DNA of 29,569 nucleotides from NCBI GenBank assembly GCA_049602715.1, contig JBMYRX010000023.1:1-29569 (forward strand), written 5' to 3'. Below are positions 16,042 to 24,304 of the stretch, one piece after another. Positions within the stretch are counted from its first letter, which is position 1. The number at the start of each line of letters is the position of its first letter. The translations under genes were made by a program, and so were the position numbers. A model generated the notes under the pieces. The model searched no databases, was not told the DNA's origin, and saw nothing but the letters and a program-made list of their open reading frames with translations. This DNA is from GCA-2697345 sp049602715. Lineage in GTDB: Bacteria; Pseudomonadota; Alphaproteobacteria; Rhodobacterales; Rhodobacteraceae.

Positions 16042-16119
16042 AAATTTTCCACCAAATAAAAAGTTTTTATAGACTTATCTAGAAATATTTTAATATGACC
16101 TTAATCGATCTCAAAAAAA

Positions 16120-17472
16120 TTAAATGTTATTTTTATAAGAAAGCTCTTCAGAAACTAGAAAAGCCAACTCTAATGCTTGTGACGCGTTGAGTCTTGGATC
16201 ACAGGCCGTATGATATCTGTGAGACAAGTCTTCATCTCTTATTGCCCTAACCCCTCCAGTGCACTCAGTGACATCTTGACCTGTCATCTCAAAGTGCACT
16301 CCTCCTGGAACCGTATTTTCTTGTCGGTGTACTTCGAAAAACTCTTTTACTTCTTGCCTCACGCTATTGAAGGTACGAGTTTTATAACCAGTCGAAGATT
16401 TAATAGTATTTCCATGCATTGGATCACAACACCATACGACGTTTGCTCCTTCGCTTTTGACACAATCAATTAGTGAGGGTAAATGCTCATTAACCTTACC
16501 AGCACCAAACCGCACAATCAAAGTTAATCTTCCAGCCTCATTTTCTGGGTTTAATGTATTTAAAAGTAATTTTAGATCTTCTTTGTTCATTGACGGTCCA
16601 CACTTTAATCCAATAGGATTTTGTACGCCCTTAGCAAACTCGACATGTGCACCAGTGGGTTGACGGGTACGATCTCCAATCCAGATCATATGTCCAGATC
16701 CTGCTAACGGTAGCCCACTAGTTGAGTCAATCCTCGCTAAAGCCTCCTCATATTCCAATAAAAGAGCTTCGTGACTAGTATAAAAATCAACTGAGCTTAG
16801 TTCTGCATTACTATTGCCGCTTAGTCCGGCCGCAGCCATAAAATCAATACTGTCTTGTATCCTAGAAGCCATATCACGATATTGAGATGCTCTTTCCTCA
16901 TCTGTGAAATTTAAGGTCCATGAATGGACATGGTTAATATCAGCAAAGCCACCTTTGGAAAAAGCTCTGAGTAAATTTAGTGAGGCAGCTGACTGTGTGT
17001 ATGCTTGAAGCATCCTTTTAGGATCTGGAATACGGGAGTTATCATCGAAGGGTAAACCGTTAATAATATCCCCGCGATATATAGGTAATTCGACCTCGTT
17101 GATTTTCTCAGTTGGGGAAGAGCGTGGTTTTGCGAATTGACCTGCTATACGACCGATTTTGACTACAGGAACTTTAGCACCATATGTTAGAACCATAGCC
17201 ATCTGCAACATTACTTTAAATGTATCTCTTATGTTATCGGCCGAAAACTCACTAAAGCTTTCTGCACAATCACCACCTTGTAAAAGAAAAGCTTCTCCTT
17301 TAGAGACTGAGGCTAACTGTTTTTTTAATGTTCGCGTTTCTCCTGCAAAAACCAATGGTGGGTATTTTTCTAGCTGTTTTTCAACTATATTTAAGTCTTC
17401 ATTATTAGGATAATCAGGCATTTGAACTCTGGGTAACGAACGCCAGCTATCTTTTTTCCAATTTTGTTTCAT
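16120..17472 (-). CDS. aroG: 3-deoxy-7-phosphoheptulonate synthase, class II (plant-like DAHP synthase)
   Basis: This enzyme condenses phosphoenolpyruvate and erythrose 4-phosphate, committing carbon to the shikimate pathway. Class II markers are clear: the N-terminal WKKDSWRSLPRVQMPDYP, QGGDCAESF with the metal-ligand cysteine (69), AGQFAKPRSSPTE, GLKCGPSM and WCCDPMHGNTI with the metal-ligand histidine, followed by GVHFEMTGQDVTEC. The 450-residue length is typical. The ATG begins 200 bases from the divergent regulator gene, so transcription likely starts in that gap and may continue into gmk and the hexapeptide-repeat gene. Gene naming of class II enzymes varies (aroG, aroH or aroF in different annotations); the class is secure. 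Confidence 0.96.
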   Translation of the reverse strand: MKQNWKKDSWRSLPRVQMPDYPNNEDLNIVEKQLEKYPPLVFAGETRTLKKQLASVSKGEAFLLQGGDCAESFSEFSADNIRDTFKVMLQMAMVLTYGAKVPVVKIGRIAGQFAKPRSSPTEKINEVELPIYRGDIINGLPFDDNSRIPDPKRMLQAYTQSAASLNLLRAFSKGGFADINHVHSWTLNFTDEERASQYRDMASRIQDSIDFMAAAGLSGNSNAELSSVDFYTSHEALLLEYEEALARIDSTSGLPLAGSGHMIWIGDRTRQPTGAHVEFAKGVQNPIGLKCGPSMNKEDLKLLLNTLNPENEAGRLTLIVRFGAGKVNEHLPSLIDCVKSEGANVVWCCDPMHGNTIKSSTGYKTRTFNSVRQEVKEFFEVHRQENTVPGGVHFEMTGQDVTECTGGVRAIRDEDLSHRYHTACDPRLNASQALELAFLVSEELSYKNNI

Positions 17473-17672
17473 TATTTAAACCTTAAGACAAAAATTAATA
17501 TTTAGCCATGCTATGTTATAAACCTTATTCTTTACTCTTGCCAATGTAGAAATCTTAGTTACATATAAATTTAACATCAAAGAAATTAAATCGAAACATT
17601 ATACTTATAATTACGGTTGATTAGTTTTTAAAGTAGATAAACAGATACTATTTTCTTGAGGAAACAACAAAA

Positions 17673-18689
17673 ATGCCAGCGAAGTTAGCAATTGTAGATA
17701 ATATAGATGTTTTGAGAGTTGCACCCAAAAGATTTGTTTTTGCGTTAATGGACGACTTTTCAATGCTTTCTTTCGCAGGTGCGATTGATTCACTCCGAAT
17801 AGCCAATAGAACTTCTCCAAATTCATATGAATGGGTTTTGACAAGTGAAACTGGCAGTGCCGTTAGGTGCTCTGCCAATATTAGCTATAATGTAGATTCT
17901 AGTTTTATGGATTTAAAGAGAGATGATACTATCGTGATCTGTGGAGGTATTAATATCCAAAAAGCAACTACCAAGCGTTTGCTTAATTGGCTGCGAAGGG
18001 AAGCTAGAAAAGGGGTAGCTATAATCGCGCTCTGTACTGCAACATATACTTTGGGAAAAGCCGGGCTTCTAGATGGTAAAAAAGCAACTATTCATTGGGA
18101 AAATCAAGATAGTTTTTCTGAGGAGTTTCAGGACAAAGATATAAATCTCACAAAAACAGTTTTCGTTGTAGACGGGAATAGAATGACCACGGCTGGTGGG
18201 ACCTCATCGATAGACCTAATGCTTCAAGTCATTGCGACCGATTTAGGTGAAGAAAAAGCAAATTTTGTCGCAGATCAGATGATATATTCATCAATAAGAA
18301 CCAATGAAGATCAACAACGTTTATCGATTCCTACCCGTATTGGAGTGCGTCACCCAAAGTTAAGTAAGGTAATTCAAACAATGGAGATCAACATTGAGGA
18401 TCCTATTAGCCCATCAGATTTAGCTTCAAATGTCGGAATGTCGACCAGGCAACTGGAAAGACTTTTCCGTAGGTATCTAAATCGAAGTCCTAAACGTTAC
18501 TACATGGAGCTACGGTTACAAAAAGCTAGGAATTTGTTAATGCAAACTGATATGAGTGTTATAAATGTTGCTCTATCCTGCGGCTTTTCTTCGCCCTCGC
18601 ACTTTTCTAAATGTTATCGATCGCATTATGATATAACCCCGTACAGGGAAAGAGGTACACAATCTGAAAAGCAGGCGCCCTTAGTATGA
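17673..18689 (+). CDS. GlxA-family AraC-type transcriptional regulator with DJ-1/PfpI-like domain
   Basis: The N-terminal part (about 18-195) is a class-I glutamine-amidotransferase-like domain with an elbow cysteine in ALCTATYTLGKAG and the IHWE motif; in this family it is thought to sense a small ligand. The C-terminal part (about 230-330) is an AraC DNA-binding domain with two helix-turn-helix units, the second marked by VALSCGFSSPSHFSKCYR. Relatives include regulators of choline, glycine-betaine and carnitine breakdown (GbdR, CdhR), but no such genes are nearby and the target is unknown. The ATG has GAGGA about ten bases upstream. It stands alone between divergent DAHP synthase and convergent lpxD. 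Confidence 0.9.
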   Translation: MPAKLAIVDNIDVLRVAPKRFVFALMDDFSMLSFAGAIDSLRIANRTSPNSYEWVLTSETGSAVRCSANISYNVDSSFMDLKRDDTIVICGGINIQKATTKRLLNWLRREARKGVAIIALCTATYTLGKAGLLDGKKATIHWENQDSFSEEFQDKDINLTKTVFVVDGNRMTTAGGTSSIDLMLQVIATDLGEEKANFVADQMIYSSIRTNEDQQRLSIPTRIGVRHPKLSKVIQTMEINIEDPISPSDLASNVGMSTRQLERLFRRYLNRSPKRYYMELRLQKARNLLMQTDMSVINVALSCGFSSPSHFSKCYRSHYDITPYRERGTQSEKQAPLV

Positions 18690-18716
18690 TTAAGTTATAA
18701 AATTCACTTTTAAGCT

Positions 18717-19769
18717 TTAGGACAATTTCTTAAAAAGCCTGGGCAATCTCCTTAAAGCTTTTTGCATAGAGATATGAGTTTCCATTTTTACTGCAGGGTA
18801 TCCCAACAACACGCGACCCTTTGGAGCATTAGTAAATATCTTGGTAGCCCCGCCAGCAATAACGTCATCACCAACAAAAATGTTATCGTTTACTCCACAT
18901 TGTCCACCAAGAACCACTCTGTTACCTATAACGGCGGAACCTGCTATGCCAACCTGGCCACAAATCAAACAATCACTGCCAATTTCAACATTGTGCCCAA
19001 CATGCACTAAATTATCCAATTTAGACCTATCACCAATTGATGTATTGCGAACGGTACCCCTATCAATCGTCACATTTGCTCCAATATCTACATCATCTCC
19101 AATTGCAACGGATCCTAAAGAATGAATACGCATCCAGGATTGCTTGTTCAAACCCTGTCGTTTTCCAAGATGTTTTCTAATTTCCTCAACATCTGACTTG
19201 TCTCGAGTTACAAAAGAAAACCCATCAGAACCAATGACGGAGCCCGATTGAGCCCGAAACTGATTTCCTATTACAACATCGTGTTCTATCACTACACGGT
19301 TATTTATAATAGCATGGTTTCCGATTTTAACGCCATTTCCAATAACTACATGCGTTCCAAGACAAGCCCCTTCTTCTATCTTGACATTAGCTCCGATAAC
19401 GCAAAAAGCTCCAATGGAACAAGTGTTGCCTATGACAGCACTAGAATCGATAATTGCAGTTGGATGAATTCCACTTTCATGTATAGGATAATTATCTAGC
19501 AGCTTAGTTACCTTAGAAATTGCATGCCGTGGTCTATCTACTAGTATTACGGCTTTTAAACCAAATGATTTCCAGTCTACGTCTTTCATTACAACAGCGG
19601 CTTTCGCAGAACCCTTTTTAAGATCTTCTAAATATTTCTGGTTCATCGCTAATGCCAAAGAATTCTCATCAGCGTCGGAAGGCTCTGCCGCAGAGCTAAT
19701 TCTCAATTCACCATCTCCATCAAAGTCTGTTCCAAGCGCTTTGGCTATTTGCGAAATCGAGTAATCCAT
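18717..19769 (-). CDS. lpxD: UDP-3-O-(3-hydroxyacyl)glucosamine N-acyltransferase
   Basis: LpxD adds the second 3-hydroxyacyl chain to UDP-acyl-glucosamine in lipid A synthesis, in the cytoplasm. An N-terminal uridine-binding domain (about 1-95, including AMNQKYLEDL) is followed by a left-handed beta-helix of hexapeptide repeats and a C-terminal helix (QKALRRLPRLFKKLS). The catalytic His lies in DNLVHVGHNVEIG. AGGAGA just upstream fixes the ATG at 19769, giving 350 residues; a GTG five codons earlier contains that site and is less likely. The insertion around DGFSFVTRDKSDVEEIRKHL resembles Rhodobacterales LpxD. It is not next to bamA, fabZ or lpxA, which often flank it in other proteobacteria. 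Its presence shows the organism makes lipid A. Confidence 0.96.
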   Translation of the reverse strand: MDYSISQIAKALGTDFDGDGELRISSAAEPSDADENSLALAMNQKYLEDLKKGSAKAAVVMKDVDWKSFGLKAVILVDRPRHAISKVTKLLDNYPIHESGIHPTAIIDSSAVIGNTCSIGAFCVIGANVKIEEGACLGTHVVIGNGVKIGNHAIINNRVVIEHDVVIGNQFRAQSGSVIGSDGFSFVTRDKSDVEEIRKHLGKRQGLNKQSWMRIHSLGSVAIGDDVDIGANVTIDRGTVRNTSIGDRSKLDNLVHVGHNVEIGSDCLICGQVGIAGSAVIGNRVVLGGQCGVNDNIFVGDDVIAGGATKIFTNAPKGRVLLGYPAVKMETHISMQKALRRLPRLFKKLS

Positions 19770-19810
19770 TTGTTCTCCTATCACTTAAAAACATTCCAAA
19801 GATATTCTTC

Positions 19811-21460
19811 TCATAAAGATAAACCTAGCTCTTGTAGAGATTCATAAATTTCAACATCTCTACCATATATATCTCGTCTGTAACTTACTTCTTTACCGCT
19901 ATTACTCCAGACCGTGGAGTAAGTGATGTGAACCGGAATCTGTTCTCTGAGGTTTAATTTAAATTCTACTTCATTTTTTAATAAATTATCAAATACTACT
20001 TTTGGATTATTAAAGTTAGCTGAAAGTAATTCATAAGCTAACTCAAAAGGTTGATAGACTCTAACACACCCATGGCTAAAAGCCCTTACCTCTTCTGAGA
20101 ATAGATTTTTATCCGGTGTATCATGTAAGTATATGTTATGAATATTCGGCAGCATAAACTTAACTGCTCCCAATGCATTATCCTTCGAGGGTGGTTGTTT
20201 CATGCCATAGGGAAAGTCCTCATCAATCAGTACGTCAAAATTTATATCCTCCCTCGCCACATAATTACCCGACTTGTCCGTGAAGAATAACTCACTCGCT
20301 GCATTTATATTTTTACGAATATTAGGTAGGTACTCCTCTAAAATTATAGATCTTGGAACATACCAGCTTGGATTAATTACCATAAATTGTAGTTTATTGG
20401 AAAATTCAGGAGTACGGGTGTTCGGACGATCCTGTCCAACGACTACTTTACTTTGGTAAATAGTTTTACCCTTCTCGATTATGCGTAACCTAAATTCGGG
20501 TATATTCACAATTAGATATTTATCCCCATAATCACCGCTCAACCATCGCCTTCTCTCCAAAGAAGCTACGACTAACTTAAGCCTATCTTTGATACTTTTA
20601 TTAATTTCATGTAAAGTAATTTCTCCTGCAACTCCATCTTCGATAAGGCCATGAAGCATTTGAAATTTTTTGACCGATGATTTAAGTTTTTTATCATAGA
20701 TTGGACTATATGATTTTTCCATTAGTCCCATTCTTATCAATCTATTTCGAAGTTTTACAACCTCTTCACCTTTATCACCTGGCAAGAGAATTGGCGCAGT
20801 AATTTTTTTACCCCATCCGCCTAGCTCCAGAGCCTTTTCTAAATTTTTCTTTTCTCTTACTAACCAGCCATAATCACTCGACTGAGGTTGTATTTCATTA
20901 AAAAAAGTAACAGGTTTAGTTTCCAAGAAAGTTAAAAAAACACCAGCAAAGTCTATTTTTTTTAACTTTAAATCCAATTGCTTTGGAACCTTAACATCAT
21001 CCATCAATACTGCATTTGCGATGAGTTTCTCGTTTATAACTTCTGGATCAAGTACTCCTGACTTCATGTGTTTTACATAGAGCATGAAGTTTTTAGCAAG
21101 TTTCACTTCTAGAGCACCAAGTTCCGTTTCAGAACGCAACTTTTTAATATCATTTCGTATTTCATTCAACTTATATAATGCGCTTGGAATACCATGATAG
21201 TCGGAAGACTCTAACGCCTTCAATAATGCAGAGGCTCGTCCTTCATTTATTTTTGTAACAAAAACAGGAGAATAATCCCTTTGCAAATAAAAATTTTTTA
21301 AAAATCGATTATTTTTACTATTTTGATAAATTGATAGCTTTAAGGAAAAGGTGTCTAATTCGCTTTCAGCCCTAACAGGTTCAAAATAAACTATTAAGGT
21401 AAAGCTCAAAAAAAGGTATTTAAAAAAAAATTTTAGAGTATTTTTTATCTCATCAAACAA
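19811..21460 (-). CDS. Murein L,D-transpeptidase, LdtD/YcbB-like
   Basis: L,D-transpeptidases form 3-3 cross-links between meso-diaminopimelate residues in peptidoglycan. From the TTG at 21460, with GAGGG six bases upstream, the protein is 549 residues, with a hydrophobic signal sequence at about 10-26 ending near VRAES. A scaffold domain follows, then a peptidoglycan-binding repeat (PGDKGEEVVKLRNRL to GEITLHEIN) and a YkuD catalytic domain with IYLHDTPDK and SHGCVRV, catalytic Cys about 465. A TTG at 21484 is an upstream alternative. It is divergent from the MepK-like gene, with which E. coli ycbB is also neighbouring. Lys-rich composition is in line with the AT-rich genome. Confidence 0.93.
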   Translation of the reverse strand: MFDEIKNTLKFFFKYLFLSFTLIVYFEPVRAESELDTFSLKLSIYQNSKNNRFLKNFYLQRDYSPVFVTKINEGRASALLKALESSDYHGIPSALYKLNEIRNDIKKLRSETELGALEVKLAKNFMLYVKHMKSGVLDPEVINEKLIANAVLMDDVKVPKQLDLKLKKIDFAGVFLTFLETKPVTFFNEIQPQSSDYGWLVREKKNLEKALELGGWGKKITAPILLPGDKGEEVVKLRNRLIRMGLMEKSYSPIYDKKLKSSVKKFQMLHGLIEDGVAGEITLHEINKSIKDRLKLVVASLERRRWLSGDYGDKYLIVNIPEFRLRIIEKGKTIYQSKVVVGQDRPNTRTPEFSNKLQFMVINPSWYVPRSIILEEYLPNIRKNINAASELFFTDKSGNYVAREDINFDVLIDEDFPYGMKQPPSKDNALGAVKFMLPNIHNIYLHDTPDKNLFSEEVRAFSHGCVRVYQPFELAYELLSANFNNPKVVFDNLLKNEVEFKLNLREQIPVHITYSTVWSNSGKEVSYRRDIYGRDVEIYESLQELGLSL

Positions 21461-21617
21461 ATGTAATCCCTCGCTACCTGTCAAGTCAATTTAACGTTTA
21501 TATTGCGGTTTTTTTATACAACTCCTATACAATAAAATATAGGAAAAACTTAGAAAGATAAATTATACTCCATCATTGCAAGAAATACGCACAATTAAAA
21601 TTTTATTATCAATTCTG

Positions 21618-21645
21618 TTGGAAGATAACTTGTTTTGTGTATTAT
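21618..21645 (+). promoter_or_regulatory. Candidate promoter for the MepK-like gene
   Basis: TTGGAA (21618-21623) and TATTAT (21640-21645) are separated by 16 bases, matching four and five of six consensus bases. It lies 35 to 65 bases before the possible start codons, inside a roughly 250-base AT-rich gap between divergent genes. A match by chance is possible. Confidence 0.4.
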
Positions 21646-21709
21646 GCAGAGTTAATAGAAAAACAATGAAAGAATTTATGTGCAAGATTCAGTGAATAAA
21701 TTGATAAAT

Positions 21710-22255
21710 ATGAATCGACGCTCAATACTTTTAGCGTTCGGAGCGACGTTGATTTCTGCTGCTCCAATGTATTCAAAATCATTTGGATTTTTAAGGGGTG
21801 CGGGGGACGCTCGCAGAGTAAAAATGTACTCAAGAATTACGGGAGAACGGATAAATATTTATTACTCTATTAATGGTCAGTATATTACTGAAGCAATTAA
21901 TGAGATAAGCTATTTTATGAGAGATACTAGAGAAAATAAAGTTAAGAAGATAGATACGCGGACAATCGATATAATATCCGCAACATATAATATGATGGAT
22001 ACATCGGAGTCTTATATACTTAACTCCGGCTATCGAACTAAAAGAACCAATGAAAAATTAAGAAGAAGATCCAAATTAGTAGCGAGAAGCTCTTTACACG
22101 TCACCGGCCAAGCGGCTGATATCAGTTTAAAAAGTAGGTCTGTCAAACAAATCTCTCGCGCTGCTGCGTCGTGCTCTGCTGGTGGTGTGGGTCGCTACAC
22201 CAGGGATAATTTTGTCCATATAGACTGTGGAAGAAAAAGAATATGGGGTGTTTAA
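21710..22255 (+). CDS. MepK-like (DUF882, peptidase M15 family) peptidoglycan endopeptidase
   Basis: E. coli MepK (YcbK) is a zinc L,D-endopeptidase that cuts the 3-3 cross-links made by L,D-transpeptidases. This protein keeps the family core: NSGYRT (105-110), SSLHVTGQAAD with zinc ligands His 130 and Asp 137, and FVHID with His 170. From the ATG at 21710 it is 181 residues, beginning MNRRSILLAFGATLISA, a short twin-arginine-like signal as in other members. An in-frame GTG at 21680 would add ten residues and hide the signal, so I prefer the ATG, although neither has a strong ribosome site. The adjacent divergent gene encodes the predicted opposing enzyme. The periplasmic location is inferred from the signal. 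Confidence 0.9.
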   Translation: MNRRSILLAFGATLISAAPMYSKSFGFLRGAGDARRVKMYSRITGERINIYYSINGQYITEAINEISYFMRDTRENKVKKIDTRTIDIISATYNMMDTSESYILNSGYRTKRTNEKLRRRSKLVARSSLHVTGQAADISLKSRSVKQISRAAASCSAGGVGRYTRDNFVHIDCGRKRIWGV

Positions 22256-22315
22256 GAACCATCCATTAAATAAATCACATAATACCAATCATGTAATTTG
22301 ATATATAGGTATAAA

Positions 22316-23185
22316 ATGAATTCAAAACCTTTAATCTTGCCAGATCCAACTAATCCAAAATTGACTAGACAGCTAACCGGTTTAGATCAAGACGGAACCT
22401 CTCAAAACCTACATGTTATAGAAGAACGCCCATTAACAATTTTCCTGAATCAGCAAGAAATAATAACGGCCATGACCATCGGTGACCATCCAGATTATCT
22501 GGCCATAGGTTTCCTATTAAATCAAAAAATGTTATTAGAAAGCGACGAAATAAGACAGATTGATTACGATGAGCACCTCGAGACGATTGTTATCCGTACA
22601 ACTAGAAAAACAAGTTACGAAGAGAAGCTGCAAAAAAAAATACGAACATCAGGATGTGCTGTTGGGACAGTTTTTGGTGATATGTTCGACGGATTAGATG
22701 CTGTTAAATTATCAAATATCAAGGTTAAAACTAGTTGGTTATATTCATTGTCAAAGGAAATAAATACGATCCCGTCACTATATCTAACAGCCGGTGCAAT
22801 TCATGGGACGGTTATTTGCAAAGAATCTACACCCTTAGTCTATATGGAGGATGTTGGACGGCATAATGCAGTCGATAAAATTTCTGGTTGGATGTTTATT
22901 AATAAAATAAACCCAGCAGATAAAATCTTATATACAACAGGAAGGTTGACCTCTGAAATGGTGATAAAAACAGCTCTCATGGGGATATCCACTTTGGTAT
23001 CTAGATCTGGATTTACAGCTTGGGGGGTGGAAATAGCTAATCAGATAGGAATGACTTTGATTGGAAGACTCAGAGGAAAACGATTTATATGCCTTGCCGG
23101 CGAAGATCGTTTAGTTAGAGATGTAGACCCAAAAAAAATTTCTGACGAAAGAAAAAAAAACCAACGGAAAGCTAGTAATGATTGA
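22316..23185 (+). CDS. fdhD: Formate dehydrogenase accessory sulfurtransferase FdhD
   Basis: FdhD passes sulfur from the cysteine desulfurase IscS to the bis-MGD cofactor of formate dehydrogenase, which needs the sulfido ligand for activity. Recognisable parts are EERPLTIFLNQQEI, the cofactor-side SGCAVGTVFGD, DVGRHNAVDKI, TGRLTSEMV and ISTLVSRSGFTAWGVEIA. The first catalytic cysteine is Cys 114; the second of the CxxC pair known in E. coli is replaced by Gly. As I recall, many alphaproteobacterial FdhD proteins have this one-Cys form. I choose the ATG at 22316 behind AGGT; a TTG 18 bases upstream is open. It overlaps mobA by 8 bases and heads the cofactor operon, with a 60-base gap from the MepK-like gene. 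Confidence 0.94.
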   Translation: MNSKPLILPDPTNPKLTRQLTGLDQDGTSQNLHVIEERPLTIFLNQQEIITAMTIGDHPDYLAIGFLLNQKMLLESDEIRQIDYDEHLETIVIRTTRKTSYEEKLQKKIRTSGCAVGTVFGDMFDGLDAVKLSNIKVKTSWLYSLSKEINTIPSLYLTAGAIHGTVICKESTPLVYMEDVGRHNAVDKISGWMFINKINPADKILYTTGRLTSEMVIKTALMGISTLVSRSGFTAWGVEIANQIGMTLIGRLRGKRFICLAGEDRLVRDVDPKKISDERKKNQRKASND

Positions 23186-23804
23186 TAAGAAAAAAATCTT
23201 AGGCGTTATTTTAGCAGGTGGAAAAGGTACGAGGGTAGGCAACCAGGACAAAGGTTTACTAAAACTCAAAAATAAGAAACTAATCGAACATGCCATAGAA
23301 AGACTAAGCCCGCAGGTGGCAGATGTCATAATTAACGCAAATGGGAATCCAAAACGTTTTCTCAACCAAAAAAAACAAATAGTGTCTGATACAGCAATAG
23401 GCTTCCAGGGACCTTTAGCAGGTATATCAGCAGGACTTGATTATGCAATTATTAATGATTACTCACACATTGTTACTGTTGCAGTTGATACTCCTTTCTT
23501 CCCCAAAAACTTAGTAAAAAAACTGAAAGAAACTGCAGAGACCTCTGGTGGTTTATCAATTGTATCTTCTGTTGATAAAAGTTTAAAAAATAAAAAACAT
23601 CCTACGTTCGGTATTTGGCCCTGTCACCTTAGCAAAAGTTTAAATAAACAACTTTTAAATGGTGATAGGAAAATCTTAATATGGACAGACAAACACAATG
23701 CTGGCAATACAATTTTTAAAATTAAAAATATCGATCCATTTTTTAATATAAATACGATAGATGATCTTCAATATGCTAATAGTATTTCTGAAAGCTTTGT
23801 ATGA
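23178..23804 (+). CDS. mobA: Molybdenum cofactor guanylyltransferase
   Basis: MobA attaches GMP to molybdopterin to make the MGD form used by DMSO-reductase-family enzymes such as formate dehydrogenases. The N-terminal nucleotide-binding motif is LAGGKGTRVGNQDKGLL (about 12-28); GPLAGISAGL and VAVDTPFFP (Mg-binding Asp) follow, and the C-terminal FFNINTIDDL is characteristic. Length is 208 residues. Its ATG lies inside the end of fdhD (8-base overlap) and its stop overlaps the mobB start (ATGA), so the cluster is tightly coupled. Lys-rich composition is normal here. Confidence 0.95.
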   Translation: MIDKKKILGVILAGGKGTRVGNQDKGLLKLKNKKLIEHAIERLSPQVADVIINANGNPKRFLNQKKQIVSDTAIGFQGPLAGISAGLDYAIINDYSHIVTVAVDTPFFPKNLVKKLKETAETSGGLSIVSSVDKSLKNKKHPTFGIWPCHLSKSLNKQLLNGDRKILIWTDKHNAGNTIFKIKNIDPFFNINTIDDLQYANSISESFV

Positions 23805-24304
23805 AAATATTTGGTATCACTGGCAATAAAAATACCGGGAAAACTCACTTAATTGAGCGAGTAATCGCGGAGATTATCAGCAGAGGACTGTCAGTTTCAA
23901 CTGTAAAACATGCACATCATGATACAGATATTGATAGTCCTGGACGTGATAGTTATCGACATAGAACAGCTGGCGCCAAACAGGTTGCTCTATCGACAAA
24001 GAATAGATTGGCAATTATGACTGAAATATATAACTCAATAGAGATCTCTCTCCAAGATATTATTAACGCGATGGATCCAGTTGATATAGTGCTTATCGAG
24101 GGTTACAAAAACAGCGTACACCCAAAAATTGAAACTTATCGGAGTATTTCAAAACAACCATTACTAGCAATGACAAATAATACTATTAAAGCTGTTGGGT
24201 CAGATATCCCATTAAATGATATAAAACTTCAAGTTTTTGATTTAAATAATACAGTAGAAATTACTAATTTTATTTTGAAAAAAGTAGGGTTGGATAGACA
24301 TTGA
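23801..24304 (+). CDS. mobB: Molybdopterin-guanine dinucleotide biosynthesis adaptor protein
   Basis: MobB is a GTP-binding partner that enhances MGD formation by MobA. The P-loop GNKNTGKTH (about 8-16) is followed by VKHAHHDTDIDSPGRDSYRHRTAGA, a family hallmark, then the Walker-B-like DIVLIEGYKN. Length is 167 residues, normal. It starts within the mobA stop and its stop overlaps the moeA TTG start (TTGA), so translation is continuous through the three genes. It is not essential for MGD in E. coli, so it likely aids efficiency. Confidence 0.94.
   Translation: MKIFGITGNKNTGKTHLIERVIAEIISRGLSVSTVKHAHHDTDIDSPGRDSYRHRTAGAKQVALSTKNRLAIMTEIYNSIEISLQDIINAMDPVDIVLIEGYKNSVHPKIETYRSISKQPLLAMTNNTIKAVGSDIPLNDIKLQVFDLNNTVEITNFILKKVGLDRH

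Noticed and set aside
17611..17878. Two minus-strand frames over the start of the AraC-type regulator
   Set aside because: They overlap conserved coding sequence of the regulator and show no recognisable domain.
21666..21695. Nine-codon ATG frame just before the MepK-like gene
   Set aside because: It has no ribosome site and no leader-peptide pattern (no codon runs or attenuator hairpin).
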